NCBI GenBank assembly: GCA_025403435.1
Contig: CM046347.1
Span: 27,044,597-27,108,596, forward strand
Direction: 5' to 3'
DNA length: 64,000 nt
From: Artocarpus heterophyllus
Taxonomy: Eukaryota > Streptophyta > Magnoliopsida > Rosales > Moraceae
Shown here: positions 12,475 through 23,455 of the stretch, piece after piece
How positions within the stretch are numbered: position 1 is the stretch's first letter
Layout: every line of letters begins with the position of its first letter
The notes under the pieces: generated by a model
What the model was told of the DNA's origin: nothing
What the model saw: only the letters and a program-made list of their open reading frames with translations
Database searches by the model: none
Translations under genes and position numbers: made by a program

Positions 12475-13357
12475 TGTTTGGCTTCGCGCCAAATTTTGGC
12501 CTTACTAGGCGTTGCGTTGCAGTGCGAGTTTCCTGGTGATAATTTAAAAGCACAAATTAGACTCCATATTTTACAACATTTTATCCATTCAAAAATTGAA
12601 GAGTACTTAAAAAAAATTTTATTACAAGTCAAATTATTATTTTGCCCTCACCAACAAACTTAATAAATATTAATTAATCAATGGATTATTAATTATTTGA
12701 TCATTTATTTTGTTTTTTCCCCTATCATACCCTAATCAATAAAAGGAAAGCAATTTCCTTTTTCTCATCATAAATTTTTCTTTCCCCTTTCTTTTTCGTC
12801 TGCCGCTGACAAATGGCAACATAAAAGAAGGTAAGGCTAAACGAAAAAAAAAAAAAAAAAAAGGTTGAAAAGTATGCTGCGGACCAAATCAAACAACATC
12901 GCATTAAAGATTGAAAGAAAGAGCCTGGAAGGGAACATCACTGCAACATCTCCTTTAAGTTTCACAACTATCTCATAAATGGCAACCATGTCAATCAGCA
13001 ATTTGCTAACTGTTTAAAATGGACAGTCGGAATATTATTGCAACAAGTTGATCAACACCAAAGAATTAAAAAGAAAAACAAATTGATCTACTCCATATCA
13101 AGGTTGAAACTAAGAAACTTGTTACAACTTACATGAGTCAAAAAAAAAAAATATTGGCTTAATTTGATTAAATAAATTAAATCTATGTAAGAGACTTTGT
13201 AATATGTTTCTTAAATATGAAAAGAAAAACATACATTTTTTGGAATTTTGGAATTAGTGTCTACCATCGTGAAAACTTAAAGCTACGGAGTTAAAATTTA
13301 GAAAAAGATATATTTGGAATAGAGACCCTAACGCCTCAGTGCTAGGTGCTCCAGAGA

Positions 13358-13397
13358 TGCCATAGCGCTTGGTGCTCTAGAGGCTAGCGCTGTGGCA
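13358..13397. repeat. Imperfect hairpin TGCCATAGCGCT / AGCGCTGTGGCA
   Basis: Eleven of twelve positions pair across a 16-nt loop, flanked by repeated GGTGCTC(C/T)(A/T)GAG blocks. The unit 2 counterpart (about 25118-25158) is more degenerate. It may be the remains of a small element. No function is implied. Confidence 0.4.
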
Positions 13398-13429
13398 CCC
13401 ACTTGGCAAGTGCACCAAATACCATGTTA

Positions 13430-14150
13430 TGAATTTGTGTCTTTAAAGTTATTCTAAACCGATATATTAATTGATTGCATATTTTCATACAAACATAAAT
13501 ATTTATTAGCAACAAAATCTGTTACACTGGTTGTATTACTTCAAGAAAGGAAGGACAAGCCTAGGCAGTGAATAAGAAGCTACATTACTTCACAAAAAAA
13601 AAAAAAAAAATTACAAGCGTGTACTAGTTTTCAGAAATTACAGACCTTGGCTAGCAAGACAAACGACAACAAATACAGCTCGAATGATATCGTTTAAAAA
13701 AAACTTTATTCGTTTTCTTTCTTTATTTTTTTTTCTTTTTAACACTTCAAATTTCCCTACCTCATGCCCCTAAAACGCCCTTTAGTAATCTTCACGATTT
13801 GATCTACTTTTGGTTATTAAACAATGCCATGTCACCTTTAGGAAATGATTTAGATTTTGTGAGAGAATTTTCCCCTAGTATAAAAATGGGGGCCTATAAA
13901 AGAAATCAAGATCTATTGTTTTATTTTTCTGTACTCTTAGTTGCCTCTCTTAGTAAAATTATGACACCTAGAAGAATTGCACAACTAATTTTGATATCTA
14001 TATCCTATTTATGTGCCTAAGTTGTTAAATTTGAATGATACGTTGAATAAATATTAGAGGGACAGTCAAGGGGATAGGAAAATGGGACAGCAGATCTTGA
14101 CTCTTGTAAAATACAGAGTTATCAAACGTAATAACATAAATGTTTGTACA
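13430..14150. other. Highly conserved spacer block (near-identical at 25190-25912)
   Basis: This block is nearly identical between units 1 and 2, while sequence on both sides is several percent diverged. On the minus strand it contains AATAAA-type sequence (near 13500) and looks like a transcript 3' end, which would fit a distal 3'-UTR exon of the CNL gene, but no splice model links it to the coding region. An open frame at 13799-14020 encodes 73 residues in unit 1 but is disrupted in unit 2, so it is not a supported gene. Confidence 0.3.
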
Positions 14151-15141
14151 TTATATATAATAATATATATTTTTAAATAGGATAATTACATAGTTATACC
14201 GCCTAGTTTTAACTATTTTTCAATCAATTCCTTTGTTTTAAAAGCTAAAAAGATATCCATTAAATTTAAAAACCTTGTTTCAATTTCATCCTTATAAATA
14301 GATAAAATTAAGCAAAAGGATATAATTACCTTTAAACAGTTATGAAAAGTATTTATAGATTTAAAAACATAAAAACTCCTAAAATAAAGCATCAATTTTT
14401 TTTAAAAAAAAAGAACGTAAGTTTTACAGCTTTTTGAATATTGAAATATTTTTTAATAAAATTTTTCAAGAAGAAAAATATATTTTAGAAACAAATTCAG
14501 CCAAATTAAGAATATTTTTGTCCTATCTTCATATTTTTTTTGTCCAAAAAGTCTTTAGGGATACAATCGAAACAATTATATCAAATTCAAAGGATACATC
14601 TATGGTTTTTTAACAGAGGGAGAGATTGAGAAATAATAAAAACAATGAAGTATACTTATACAGTTGACCCTTTTAAATATATATAGATATATTTACATAT
14701 GTTGGCAAAGTCTCAAATGTGACACCTAAACCAGTTAAGAACTTGTAATATTTACTGTTTATTATTGTAATATCATTCATGCGTTCGTGTTACACTCAAC
14801 GTTGTAAGTGTTGCATGAAAGTAAACTAAAAATTACATGCACATTGTAACGATGTTACAATTGGAAAAGAAAAATATTAAAAGTGACTCACTAAAGATAT
14901 TTCATATATGTATTATTATTTAGGCACCCTTTACCATTTGGAGGTTCGGACCGTCCGGAGCTAATGTGGCAAGGGTTTTGTAAAGCAGGATTGATATTTT
15001 CTTTTTTATCTTTTCTTTGCTTATAATGTCTGGTTTTTTTATTGTATGTTTTGTTTTGTTGACCTGGAATTGGCTGTTAAAGAATGGGATGACCAGGTGT
15101 TCTTGTAAATAATATGAATATTTTATTTTTGTGTTCATGAC
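14151..15141. other. AT-rich spacer, no gene seen
   Basis: Corresponds to about 25913-26907 in unit 2, with visible substitutions and indels. The last part, from about 14940, probably already belongs to the copia relic but has lost recognisable coding content. Confidence 0.4.
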
Positions 15142-15600
15142 CGCACGAAATAAGTGGAAATTGCATGACACTTCGTCAAAGAGAAGATTGATTGTGGAGC
15201 TATTTGCATGCCTTTTGTCCCTACCATGCAACAAATAGTTGATATTCTCACCAAGGGGTTGTTTAGGCCGAATTTTGAGCTTCTTGTAAGCAAATTGTAC
15301 ATGATTGATATCTATGCACCAACTTGAGGAGGCGTGTTGGATTTGTTGGAGCTAATAAGGCTATTATAGGATTGTGAAACATGTGCATTAATTATAGTCG
15401 TAGGAAATTGACTACTTTGTTGCATAGTTAGACTTTTAGTTACCTAATGTTAGGCTGTCTAAATTAGGTATAGAGTCAATTAGGAAATTCCACTAGGATT
15501 TGTTTTCCCATTATCTATGTAACACTATATAATGCCATGTACAATCCATCTAATGACAATAGAGATAATTTTTCTCTGAGAAACTACAGTTATCTTGGCA
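15142..15600 (+). mobile_element. Ty1-copia Pol C-terminus, polypurine tract and LTR fragment (unit 2 side of copy 2)
   Basis: On the plus strand 15142-15327 translates, with two internal stops, into a typical copia RNase H tail: HFVKEKIDCGAI, VDILTKGLF and LVSKLYMIDIY are clear before the terminal stop. A purine-rich GAGGAGGCG tract follows and the LTR begins TGTTGGA at 15335. The LTR is recognisable for about 265 bp (CTATATAATG TATA-like box near 15533, CAATAGAGATAATTTTTCTC near 15560), but its 3' end is not defined. The rest of the element is absent. It lies just beyond the 3' side of CNL copy 2, in opposite orientation. Confidence 0.8.
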
Positions 15601-15789
15601 TATACTTAAATGTATAAGCAAAAATGATTCATTTGGCCAAAGATATGGTTACAATGAAGAAGAATATACAATTTCTTGCAAAAGAATAGTCCTAGGTTCT
15701 TTACCCGACTCAAGAAAAACGAAAGCAAAATCCAATATTCACTAGATTTAAAAAAAGAACATTGCAATAAATCCTTATTGTTCAATGTA

Positions 15790-16899
15790 GTATCTACCTT
15801 TGTAACTTTCTGCTCATCAGCTTGTCCAATGCAGTATCATGATTCCAGGAACTTGGTAGCCCAACTTTGAATTTTGTGTCCGTATTGCAAGTTGTTGTGG
15901 ATGCATATATGCCCAAAGGCAAGACCGTGTTTAATTGCAGATTATATTCGAACTTTGGAACACCACTTCTGTTGAATAATTTAAGCGGAGGATAACATTA
16001 CGAAGCAATGAAATTAAAGTGAGACGTTATTTGAGCACATGTATAATAATGCTTTCTAAAGAGCCTGTTAATTAAACAATAACAAATATTACCTTCCAAA
16101 CACAATATAACTTTGTATCGTAGGAGATGTGGAAACAATGGATCAAGAGTATCGGCGCCATACGATGAAGAAGCATGTACAGGATATGCATGGATGACCA
16201 GGGACGTTATCTTCTGAGCAATCACAAAACCACGCAGCGAGGCATACAAGTTCTTACAGATTCTTCTAAAAGAATATCCAAATCCTCCCTCAAGAAATTA
16301 CCACCGTCTTTGAAATAGCATAAGCAAGACCTTGGTGTTGTCCCTAATAAGACCTTAGTTTAGACAACTGGGAGCTTCAAAGCTCACCTGCTTAAACATA
16401 AACTAGATCAATTAAAAAAAAAAGAAAAGAAAACAAAATAAGAAAACAAAAACTATATATTTGATAAGAAAGTGCACCTTATATTTAATAAATTTAATGT
16501 TCTAATTCAAAAATTTACTTTCCTGTTACAAATGTAGAACGCTAGCATAGAGGGAGCACATTAGGACCTCAAGCACACATCTAAATATTGACTTCTGAAG
16601 AACAGAACAAAAGCAACTCTTTTCAATTTTTTAGTTATTGATGGACAACAAAATGCAGCTCTTTTAAATATTTTTTTTTTCAAATGATAAGTTAAAGCAA
16701 ATTTTTTTTTAACGTTTCAGATGTACAAATTTGGAGTCAAACAGTACAGATATAGTTTCATATATATAAGTAAAATGGAGGAGAGAAAAAAAATAAATAA
16801 AAAAGTAGGAGAATACACATGATGAATTGTAACGAAACAAACTTCTTGTTCAAAACCAAGAGAAAATTGAAAAACGAAATTACCTGGGAATCCCTACAC
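15790..16899 (-). other. Probable spliced 3'-UTR of CNL copy 2
   Basis: Directly after the stop codon (16902-16900) the minus strand reads GGGATTCCCAG then GTAATT, a good splice donor near 16884. A pyrimidine-containing acceptor ending AAGCAG lies at 16388, starting a possible exon 16387-16093 that ends GGAAG with a GTAATA donor. Another acceptor (TTAATTAACAG) lies near 16069 and a donor (ACAAAG, GTAGAT) near 15797. This sequence is less AT-rich than typical spacer and identical in copy 3 (27556-28665). Introns in the 3'-UTR are known for CNL genes of this type. Exon coordinates are inference and need transcript data. Confidence 0.4.
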
Positions 16900-19800
16900 T
16901 CAGTCACGATCAATACGTACGTTCGGAATGTGGGAAATCTTATGCCAATCTTGGCCCGTCCCCCTTTGACACCGTGGATTCAACAAAGGACACTTACAGA
17001 TAACCAAAGAAGAAAGAGACAAGGGCAGCCCCTTTTCCGGCAAGCACTCCAGATTTTCAAAATAACAAATTCGCAAAGATTCAAGGGAGTTGAGGTGTTG
17101 AAAGCCCAAGCGATTCAGGTCTCTAAGGTTAGGAAAACCCTCAATCCAGAGAGATGTAAGAGAAGTGGGCAGTCCCTCTTCTAGCAAGCTCTGGAGCCCT
17201 TCCGAATGTCGAATATCCAGTCTTTTAAGAGAGATGAGGTGTTGTAAGCCTCGCTTCCCAGTATTCTCTTCTTCTTCTAGTGAGTTGGAGTTGTTATACT
17301 GGAGATTCTTGCAAAGCGAAATTTCCAACCTTTCAAGGGTGATTAGGTGTCGAAAGGAGCCCCTGCCTATGTCTTCAAGGCTTTCAAGGGATCTGATCTC
17401 AAGAGAAGTAAGAGACGTGGGTAGCCCGTTTTCTGACAAGCGCCGAACATTAATACAATCATAAATTTGCAACTTTTTAAGGGAGGTGAGGTGGCCAAGG
17501 CCCTTTCCAAGGTCTTCTATTTTTGAAAGTGCATTTAATGTGAGAGAAGTAAGAGATGTGGGCAGCATCTCTCCCGAAACGCTCTGGAGCTCTTCGCAAT
17601 CTTCAATTATCAACTCTTCAAGACTAGGAAAACATCCACCATCTTCATGGACTTCAGGAAATGACCACTCTTGCCACCCTTCCATATCTTTAAATTCTAG
17701 AGATTTTAAAGACCTAAATGGCTTTATATTGGAAGAACCACCATCATGGTAAAATTCAACACCTATTCTTTCCACACGAGGACAACTATTAATTTCAAGA
17801 GCTTGGAGAGAAGGAAGTTCACCAAGAGAAGGCAACTTACAAAGGTTGTGACAACAGTATAGGCGTACGACAACCATTTTAGTATATGAACGGTTACCTA
17901 GCCATTTGAAGAAAGCTTCACCTCTGTAACCACTTATAGAAAGCCGTTCCAAATTTGTGTGAGGTTGAAGTGCATCGAGTACTTCTATATCTTTCTTTGA
18001 ATTATCAATACCATCATCAGTGCTCCAGCAGTAGAGTAGCTCCTTGAGATACCCCTTATCCTTTAAATTAGCCTCCCTAGCATCTTCAACATCAACGTTT
18101 TCAAGCTTCAAGAGTTTAAAATGTCCAGATAGATGATGCAACCCACTCAACTCTTTAATGTTAGAGCCACCAGTTTTGCACAAAACAAAATAATTTAGTG
18201 TCTGCAAGTCTTCCAGATTGCGCATGTTAGGCGGCATCTTCTTAAGGGGTACACCTTCGATATCAAGATGGCGCAACTTGACTAGGTTTCCCATTTCAGT
18301 TGGCAACCGAGTCAGTTCATGGCACCCTGATAATCGCAGTGTCAGCAAATTGTATAGACTACAAAGTGTATTAGGTATCTTTTCAATAGTACTATATGAA
18401 AAATCCAAGTGCCTCATATGCTTCAAATTTCCAATCGAATGAGGCAGCACTCTAAAATTAACAGATAGAGAAAGGGCTCTTAAGCGTCCTCCTACTGACA
18501 ACAATAGCTCCAGTTCCTGCCTTCCAGTACACGATCTATAAAAGTGCGATGATAATTGTAAGTAACTGCGGATGCTCTTAGCTGCAGATAAACCTTCAAA
18601 ACTCTCTAAACCATCAGCAGAATATGAAAAATAGCGAGTCTTTTCAGGAAATTTGACTTTGTCTTCGCCGGCCAACCTATAAGAAAATTCACCCGATACA
18701 AACACTGCTAAATCATGTGTGAGGTCATGCATTAAGATAGTTGACTTATTCGTACTCAATGGTTGGAACAATGACCTTGATATCAGATCCTGGAAATATG
18801 CTTTCCCCACATCCTCGATTTTCACCCCACTCTTTAATTGCAAAAGACCTTCCGCCATCCATAGCAATATTATTTCTTCTTTTTTGTGTTCGTTCATTTC
18901 ATAATCCTTGGGAAATATCGAACAATATGCAAAGCATCGCTTCAGATGAGAAGGAAGATAATGATAGCTCAACCACAGAGAAGGCAAAATGTTGTTATCC
19001 TGTAGCTCCCATATGTCGTCGTGCAGTATCCTTTTCCATTCCCCTGGATCTGTCATCGAGCGTAGGAGACCAGCTAGAGACTTGATAGCTAAAGGAAGAC
19101 CCTTGCACTTCTTAACAATTTCCTTGCCAATTACATACAAGTCTTTATGTTCGTCCAAACTTGTATTCTTAAATGCATGCTGTTTAAATAACGTCCAACA
19201 ATCATCTTCAGATACTGTCCCGAGGCGATATGTTGTCACATTTCCCAACTTGTTTGCAACATTGTCAATACGTGTCGTGACAATGATCTTGCTTCCAACT
19301 GCTCCAGATCGGACAGAACTTAGTAAGGGCTCCCAATGATCATAGTTGTCGTCCCATACATCATCCAGAACAAAGAGAAACCTCTTGTCCTTCAATTCCT
19401 CCTTTAACTTACGTAGAAGTTGATAGCCGCCCTCAATTTCACATTTTTTCGAGATAATCTCTTCTAGAATTTGCTTAACTATTTTGGAAATATCAGATTC
19501 ATCAGATACAATAACCCATGATCTGATCTCAAACTGATTCTTAACTCGTTCATCCTCAAATACGAGTTGAGCAAGGGTGGTCTTGCCGATACCACCCATG
19601 CCCACTATGGGAATCACAGATATCTTGTCGCTACTATTGCCATCATCTGGCAACAATAGCTGAATAATTTTCTCCTTATCATCATTCCTTCCAAAAACAG
19701 AAGATTCATCTGCCGAAGGAGCAAGTAACCTTTGTGGAAGTCCACTCGTGACGCCTTCTTGTAAACGGAGGACATTTTTTTGTTCAATTATATACTTCAA

Positions 19801-20208
19801 CCTATCAAGGATCTCCTCAATCTTACATTCTATTGCTTCATCAAATGTATTGAAACAATTAAGAAAAGATTGGAACCTCTTTCTTATCGATCTGCTTCTG
19901 GGTTTTGCTTTCTTGTGTTCGTACTGCAAACTTCGGTAGTCAATCTCGTCCAGCACATCTTCAGCGTCATAAATAGTGTCTCTGAGCTCGAAAAGCCATT
20001 CTCTGACGTTTGGGTTCGTGAGTTGTTTTTGCTCTGCGTCATCCAGCACTTGGTTGGCTGACCAAAGCATAGTCTTCAGCTTCCTCAGCAGCCCTTCGTT
20101 CACTTTCAGTCCACGAAAGAAGCTCCGCAGATCTCGAGAAGCCAGCTTCTTAAACAGCTTATCAAACAAAGAAGAGAGCAAAGCTCCTACAACAAGTTCA
20201 GCAGCCAT
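16900..20208 (-). CDS. CNL disease-resistance protein (RPP13-like/At3g14460 type), copy 2, intact
   Basis: A single open exon of 1102 residues. Such proteins are intracellular immune receptors that sense pathogen effectors and switch between ADP- and ATP-bound states. Domains: Rx-type coiled coil (about 1-165, EDVLDEID at 83-90); NB-ARC with P-loop GMGGIGKTT at 203-211, kinase-2 FLFVLDDVW near 277-285, RNBS-B GSKIIVTTR at 305-313, GLPLA at 370-374, RNBS-D CFAYCSIFPKDYE at 425-437 and MHD at 493-495; then irregular leucine-rich repeats from about 520 to 1095 with recurrent LPTSLTSL blocks. All motifs needed for nucleotide switching are present. Usual length is 1000-1400. The ATG at 20208 matches the start shared with the other copies. 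The P-loop coding region resembles miR482/2118 target sites. Its effector specificity cannot be read from sequence. Confidence 0.93.
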   Translation of the reverse strand: MAAELVVGALLSSLFDKLFKKLASRDLRSFFRGLKVNEGLLRKLKTMLWSANQVLDDAEQKQLTNPNVREWLFELRDTIYDAEDVLDEIDYRSLQYEHKKAKPRSRSIRKRFQSFLNCFNTFDEAIECKIEEILDRLKYIIEQKNVLRLQEGVTSGLPQRLLAPSADESSVFGRNDDKEKIIQLLLPDDGNSSDKISVIPIVGMGGIGKTTLAQLVFEDERVKNQFEIRSWVIVSDESDISKIVKQILEEIISKKCEIEGGYQLLRKLKEELKDKRFLFVLDDVWDDNYDHWEPLLSSVRSGAVGSKIIVTTRIDNVANKLGNVTTYRLGTVSEDDCWTLFKQHAFKNTSLDEHKDLYVIGKEIVKKCKGLPLAIKSLAGLLRSMTDPGEWKRILHDDIWELQDNNILPSLWLSYHYLPSHLKRCFAYCSIFPKDYEMNEHKKEEIILLWMAEGLLQLKSGVKIEDVGKAYFQDLISRSLFQPLSTNKSTILMHDLTHDLAVFVSGEFSYRLAGEDKVKFPEKTRYFSYSADGLESFEGLSAAKSIRSYLQLSSHFYRSCTGRQELELLLSVGGRLRALSLSVNFRVLPHSIGNLKHMRHLDFSYSTIEKIPNTLCSLYNLLTLRLSGCHELTRLPTEMGNLVKLRHLDIEGVPLKKMPPNMRNLEDLQTLNYFVLCKTGGSNIKELSGLHHLSGHFKLLKLENVDVEDAREANLKDKGYLKELLYCWSTDDGIDNSKKDIEVLDALQPHTNLERLSISGYRGEAFFKWLGNRSYTKMVVVRLYCCHNLCKLPSLGELPSLQALEINSCPRVERIGVEFYHDGGSSNIKPFRSLKSLEFKDMEGWQEWSFPEVHEDGGCFPSLEELIIEDCEELQSVSGEMLPTSLTSLTLNALSKIEDLGKGLGHLTSLKKLQIYDCINVRRLSENGLPTSLTSLEIRSLESLEDIGRGSFRHLITLERLEISLCKNLQYNNSNSLEEEENTGKRGLQHLISLKRLDIRHSEGLQSLLEEGLPTSLTSLWIEGFPNLRDLNRLGFQHLNSLESLRICYFENLECLPEKGLPLSLSSLVICKCPLLNPRCQRGTGQDWHKISHIPNVRIDRD

Positions 20209-20847
20209 GTTTCGTTGATATCGCAGCTTCAGAAGGAAAAGAAAAGAAAGGAAAGTTTGCTGAGAACTCTCTTTTGCAACTTACAAGCAGCAGGGGATAA
20301 GAAATGAATGGTTGGCGTTGTGTTTCCGAAGTATTTCTCCAACGGAGTTAAGTGAAAGAAAAAAAGAAAAAAAATAATAAAAGTAAGAGAAAAATATTAA
20401 GCAAAATAGCTGGCTAGCATGTTAGGGAAACAAAAGGGGGTCATACATTAAAACAAGACAAAATAAGGGGTGTTTGGAAAAGTGTTAGGAACCGTTAGTT
20501 AAAATTATTTTTATTATAACATGTTAAAACTTTACATTATAGTATTTTTGTTTATTATTACTATAATATGTAAGAAATTTATACTATTTATAATTAAATT
20601 TATGATGAAAATATGATTCTCACCGATCAATTAAATAGCAATACATGTCTCATCTAATCAGATACCTTTAAAAGTGAAACAAATAAATGTAGAAACAAGT
20701 TGGGTCTACAAGCTAACATGTAAGTTAATAAATAATGGAGGTTTCAACTAATCAGATACCTTTAAAAACAACAATAATAATAAAGAAATCTTTGGATCTG
20801 TCTTTTTATTTTGGTTTACAGCTCAAATTCCAAAATGAGTAAAATAC
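20209..20847 (-). promoter_or_regulatory. 5' flank of intact CNL copy 2
   Basis: The proximal 200 bp matches the flanks of copies 1 and 3 almost exactly. It is pyrimidine-rich on the coding strand just upstream of the ATG and becomes AT-rich beyond about 20420. No TATA box or operator can be assigned with confidence. Promoter identity among copies suggests shared regulation. Confidence 0.4.
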
Positions 20848-23455
20848 ATATACTATAAAAGTTCACATGTGAAGCTCGAATCGCAAGACCAATTAGAACG
20901 TGGCCAACACTACCAACGCTACACGTAGAGAAGATTATTCTATTTTAATGTACAACAAAGGGCAGGAAAGGGCATCTGCATCTCCTTCAATCTTTTATTT
21001 TATTTTGGGAGCAAATACTTCATGAAGATAAAAATATACAATCATGTGAATATTGGTAAAGAAATTTTTGAAAAATAACGATATATTAGTGAAAACATTG
21101 TAAAAATTATAGATTTCATTTATATTTTTTAATATATATTTACATTTTTTGATATACGATAGACATTTAAAAAACATACATAAATAAATAAAATTTGCAT
21201 AAATGCATTGCATAAATTCAATAGAAATTTCAATGATAACACGCATATATATATATATATACACACACACAAGACTCAAAACATTATTAAAATTTCATGG
21301 TGATTTAAACAATATTAGGTGCAAATCTACAAGCACACTAGATAATAAATGATATTATTTAGCTAAAAAATTGATAAATAAAAAATAAAAATACATCATC
21401 TACCAATATTTATATATTTTCCCAAAAAGTCTCCCAACACTTTTTACGATAGCCCTGATATTTGTAATATATACACACACAACAATGAAAATTTAAGAAA
21501 CAATATTTGCAAAGAAGAAAAGGTTGAAATTTCATTTTTTTCCTTCCTCAATTTTTTTTTTTACAGAAATTGTAGAAAACGTCGCTTTCTCAAAACTAAT
21601 TATAGTAAATAACTTGTTTTCAAAATATTTATAGTAATTCTCAAATTTATAGTATAAATAATCTATTTACCTTTTTCTTTATAGTATAAATAATTTTTAT
21701 TTACACAATAAAGTAATGTATTTACCTTTTTGTTTATAATGTAAATATTTCTTATTTACTAGTAAGTTATTTATACTATAAATTTGACATTTACTACAAC
21801 TATTTTCAAAATTTGATATTTACTTCAAAAAGTTTCAAAAATCAGACATTTCTATCCTTCTTCTGTTTTTCATTATGAATAGCAATAAGTCGTAAGTTGA
21901 GAAAAAAAAATGGCCCAACCTCTCTAGTTCATGCGGGAAAAAAAAAAGGCTTATTTACATAACTGTAATTATAGGACTTTGCTCTTTGAAAAATGGTAGA
22001 TGGAAAATGGTGCTCGTTGGACGGCAAACAAATGAGTAAACAAAAGAACTCTAAGGTTGAAAAATGAGTAAATAAAAGGGTGCCAAACTTTTTTTTTTTA
22101 AAATTGAAAACAATTACAATTTGAGCCTATAAACTAAATATTTACTGAGGTTCACGTAATCTCATACCATTTTTCTTCACCTAATCCCAATTAGGATAAG
22201 CTCAATAGGAGATGCAACCAAATGAGGAGGTACTTTTATAATATGCATTAAAGTGGTTGAATAGGAAGAAAAGAAAACAATGACCCAGAAGACAAAATTT
22301 CGACTACAGTTTTTATTTTAAAAAGGTCATTGGTCTCTTTATCCTAAATATATTTGCTTGAATCATTTAAAATATTAGTATCATAACATGCTAATCTATA
22401 AGCATACTAGATAATAAATGATATTATTTAGCTAAAAAAATTGATAAATAAAAAATAAAAATACATCAATTACAAATATTTATATATTTTCCTGAAAGTT
22501 TCCCAAAATATATATACAATAAAAGTTCACATGTGAATTTCGAATCACAAGACCAATTAGAACGTGGCCTACACTACCAACGCGACATGTAGAGAAGATT
22601 ATCCTATTTTAATGTTCAACAAAGGGTAGGAAAGGGCATATGCTTTTCCTTCATTATTTTATTTTGTTTTATTTTGGGAGCAAATACTTCATGAAGATAA
22701 AAATATACGATCCATGTGAAAATTGGTAAAGAAATTTCCAAAGAAGAATGATATATTAGTGAAAACATCCTGTAAAAATTATAGATTTCATGTATATTTT
22801 TAATATATATATATATTTACATTTTTGGATATAGGATTGACATTAAAAAAATACATAAATAAATAAAATTTGCATAAAGACATTACATAAATATAAGAAA
22901 AATAATGACAATATATATATATATATATACAAAACTCAAAACATTATTAAAATTTCACGGTGATTTAAGCAACATTAGTGTTATAACATGCTAATCTACA
23001 AGCATACTAGATAAGAAATGATATTATTTAGCTAAAAATTTGATAAATAAAACGTAAAAATACATCATGTACCAATATTTACATATTTTCCCAAAAGTTT
23101 CCCAACACTTTTTACGACAGCCTTGATATTTGTAATATATATACACACACATTCTACAATGAAAATTGAAGAAACAATATTTACGAAGAAAGAAAAGGTT
23201 TAAATTTAATTTTTTTCCTTTCTCTATTTTTTGACAAAAATTGTAAAAAACGTCACTTTCATAAAACTAATTATAGTAAATAACATATTTTTAAAATATT
23301 TATAATAAATGTTAAATTTATAACATAAATAATTTATTTATTTTTTTGTTTATTTATTTATAGTTCAAATAAAATATTTATTTATTTATTTATAATATAA
23401 ATATTTCTTACTTATTAATTCGTAAGTTATTTATAATGTAGATAATTTATTTACG
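20848..23455. repeat. Repeat modules of unit 2: 20848-21850 and 22505-23455
   Basis: Same modules as in unit 1, again starting about 1.66 kb apart, so the local duplication predates the larger one. The roughly 300-bp insertion of unit 1 and the extra partial module are absent. Between them (21850-22505) lies AT-rich sequence also present in unit 1. There is no coding capacity. Confidence 0.7.

Larger units (their letters stand above)
11701..13430. other. Unit 1 distal spacer, no gene seen
   Basis: Corresponds to about 23458-25190 in unit 2 with a few percent divergence. It holds a GC-richer patch (12425-12530), poly-A/T tracts and two hairpins listed separately. Open frames at 11674-12099 and 12426-12663 contain homopolymer-encoded runs and differ in frame between the two units, so they are not supported as genes. 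Confidence 0.5.

Noticed and set aside
14920..15234. 104-residue minus-strand frame
   Set aside because: It is antisense to the copia Pol remnant, whose plus-strand translation gives clear RNase H tail motifs.
15998..16249. 83-residue minus-strand frame downstream of CNL copy 2, identical in copy 3
   Set aside because: Identity reflects recent duplication or conversion; it lies inside the probable 3'-UTR exon and has no recognisable domain.
16819..20061. Plus-strand open frames antisense to CNL copy 2 (and equivalents in copies 1 and 3)
   Set aside because: They are shadows of the minus-strand coding sequence, recur only because the copies are similar, and show no independent coding features.
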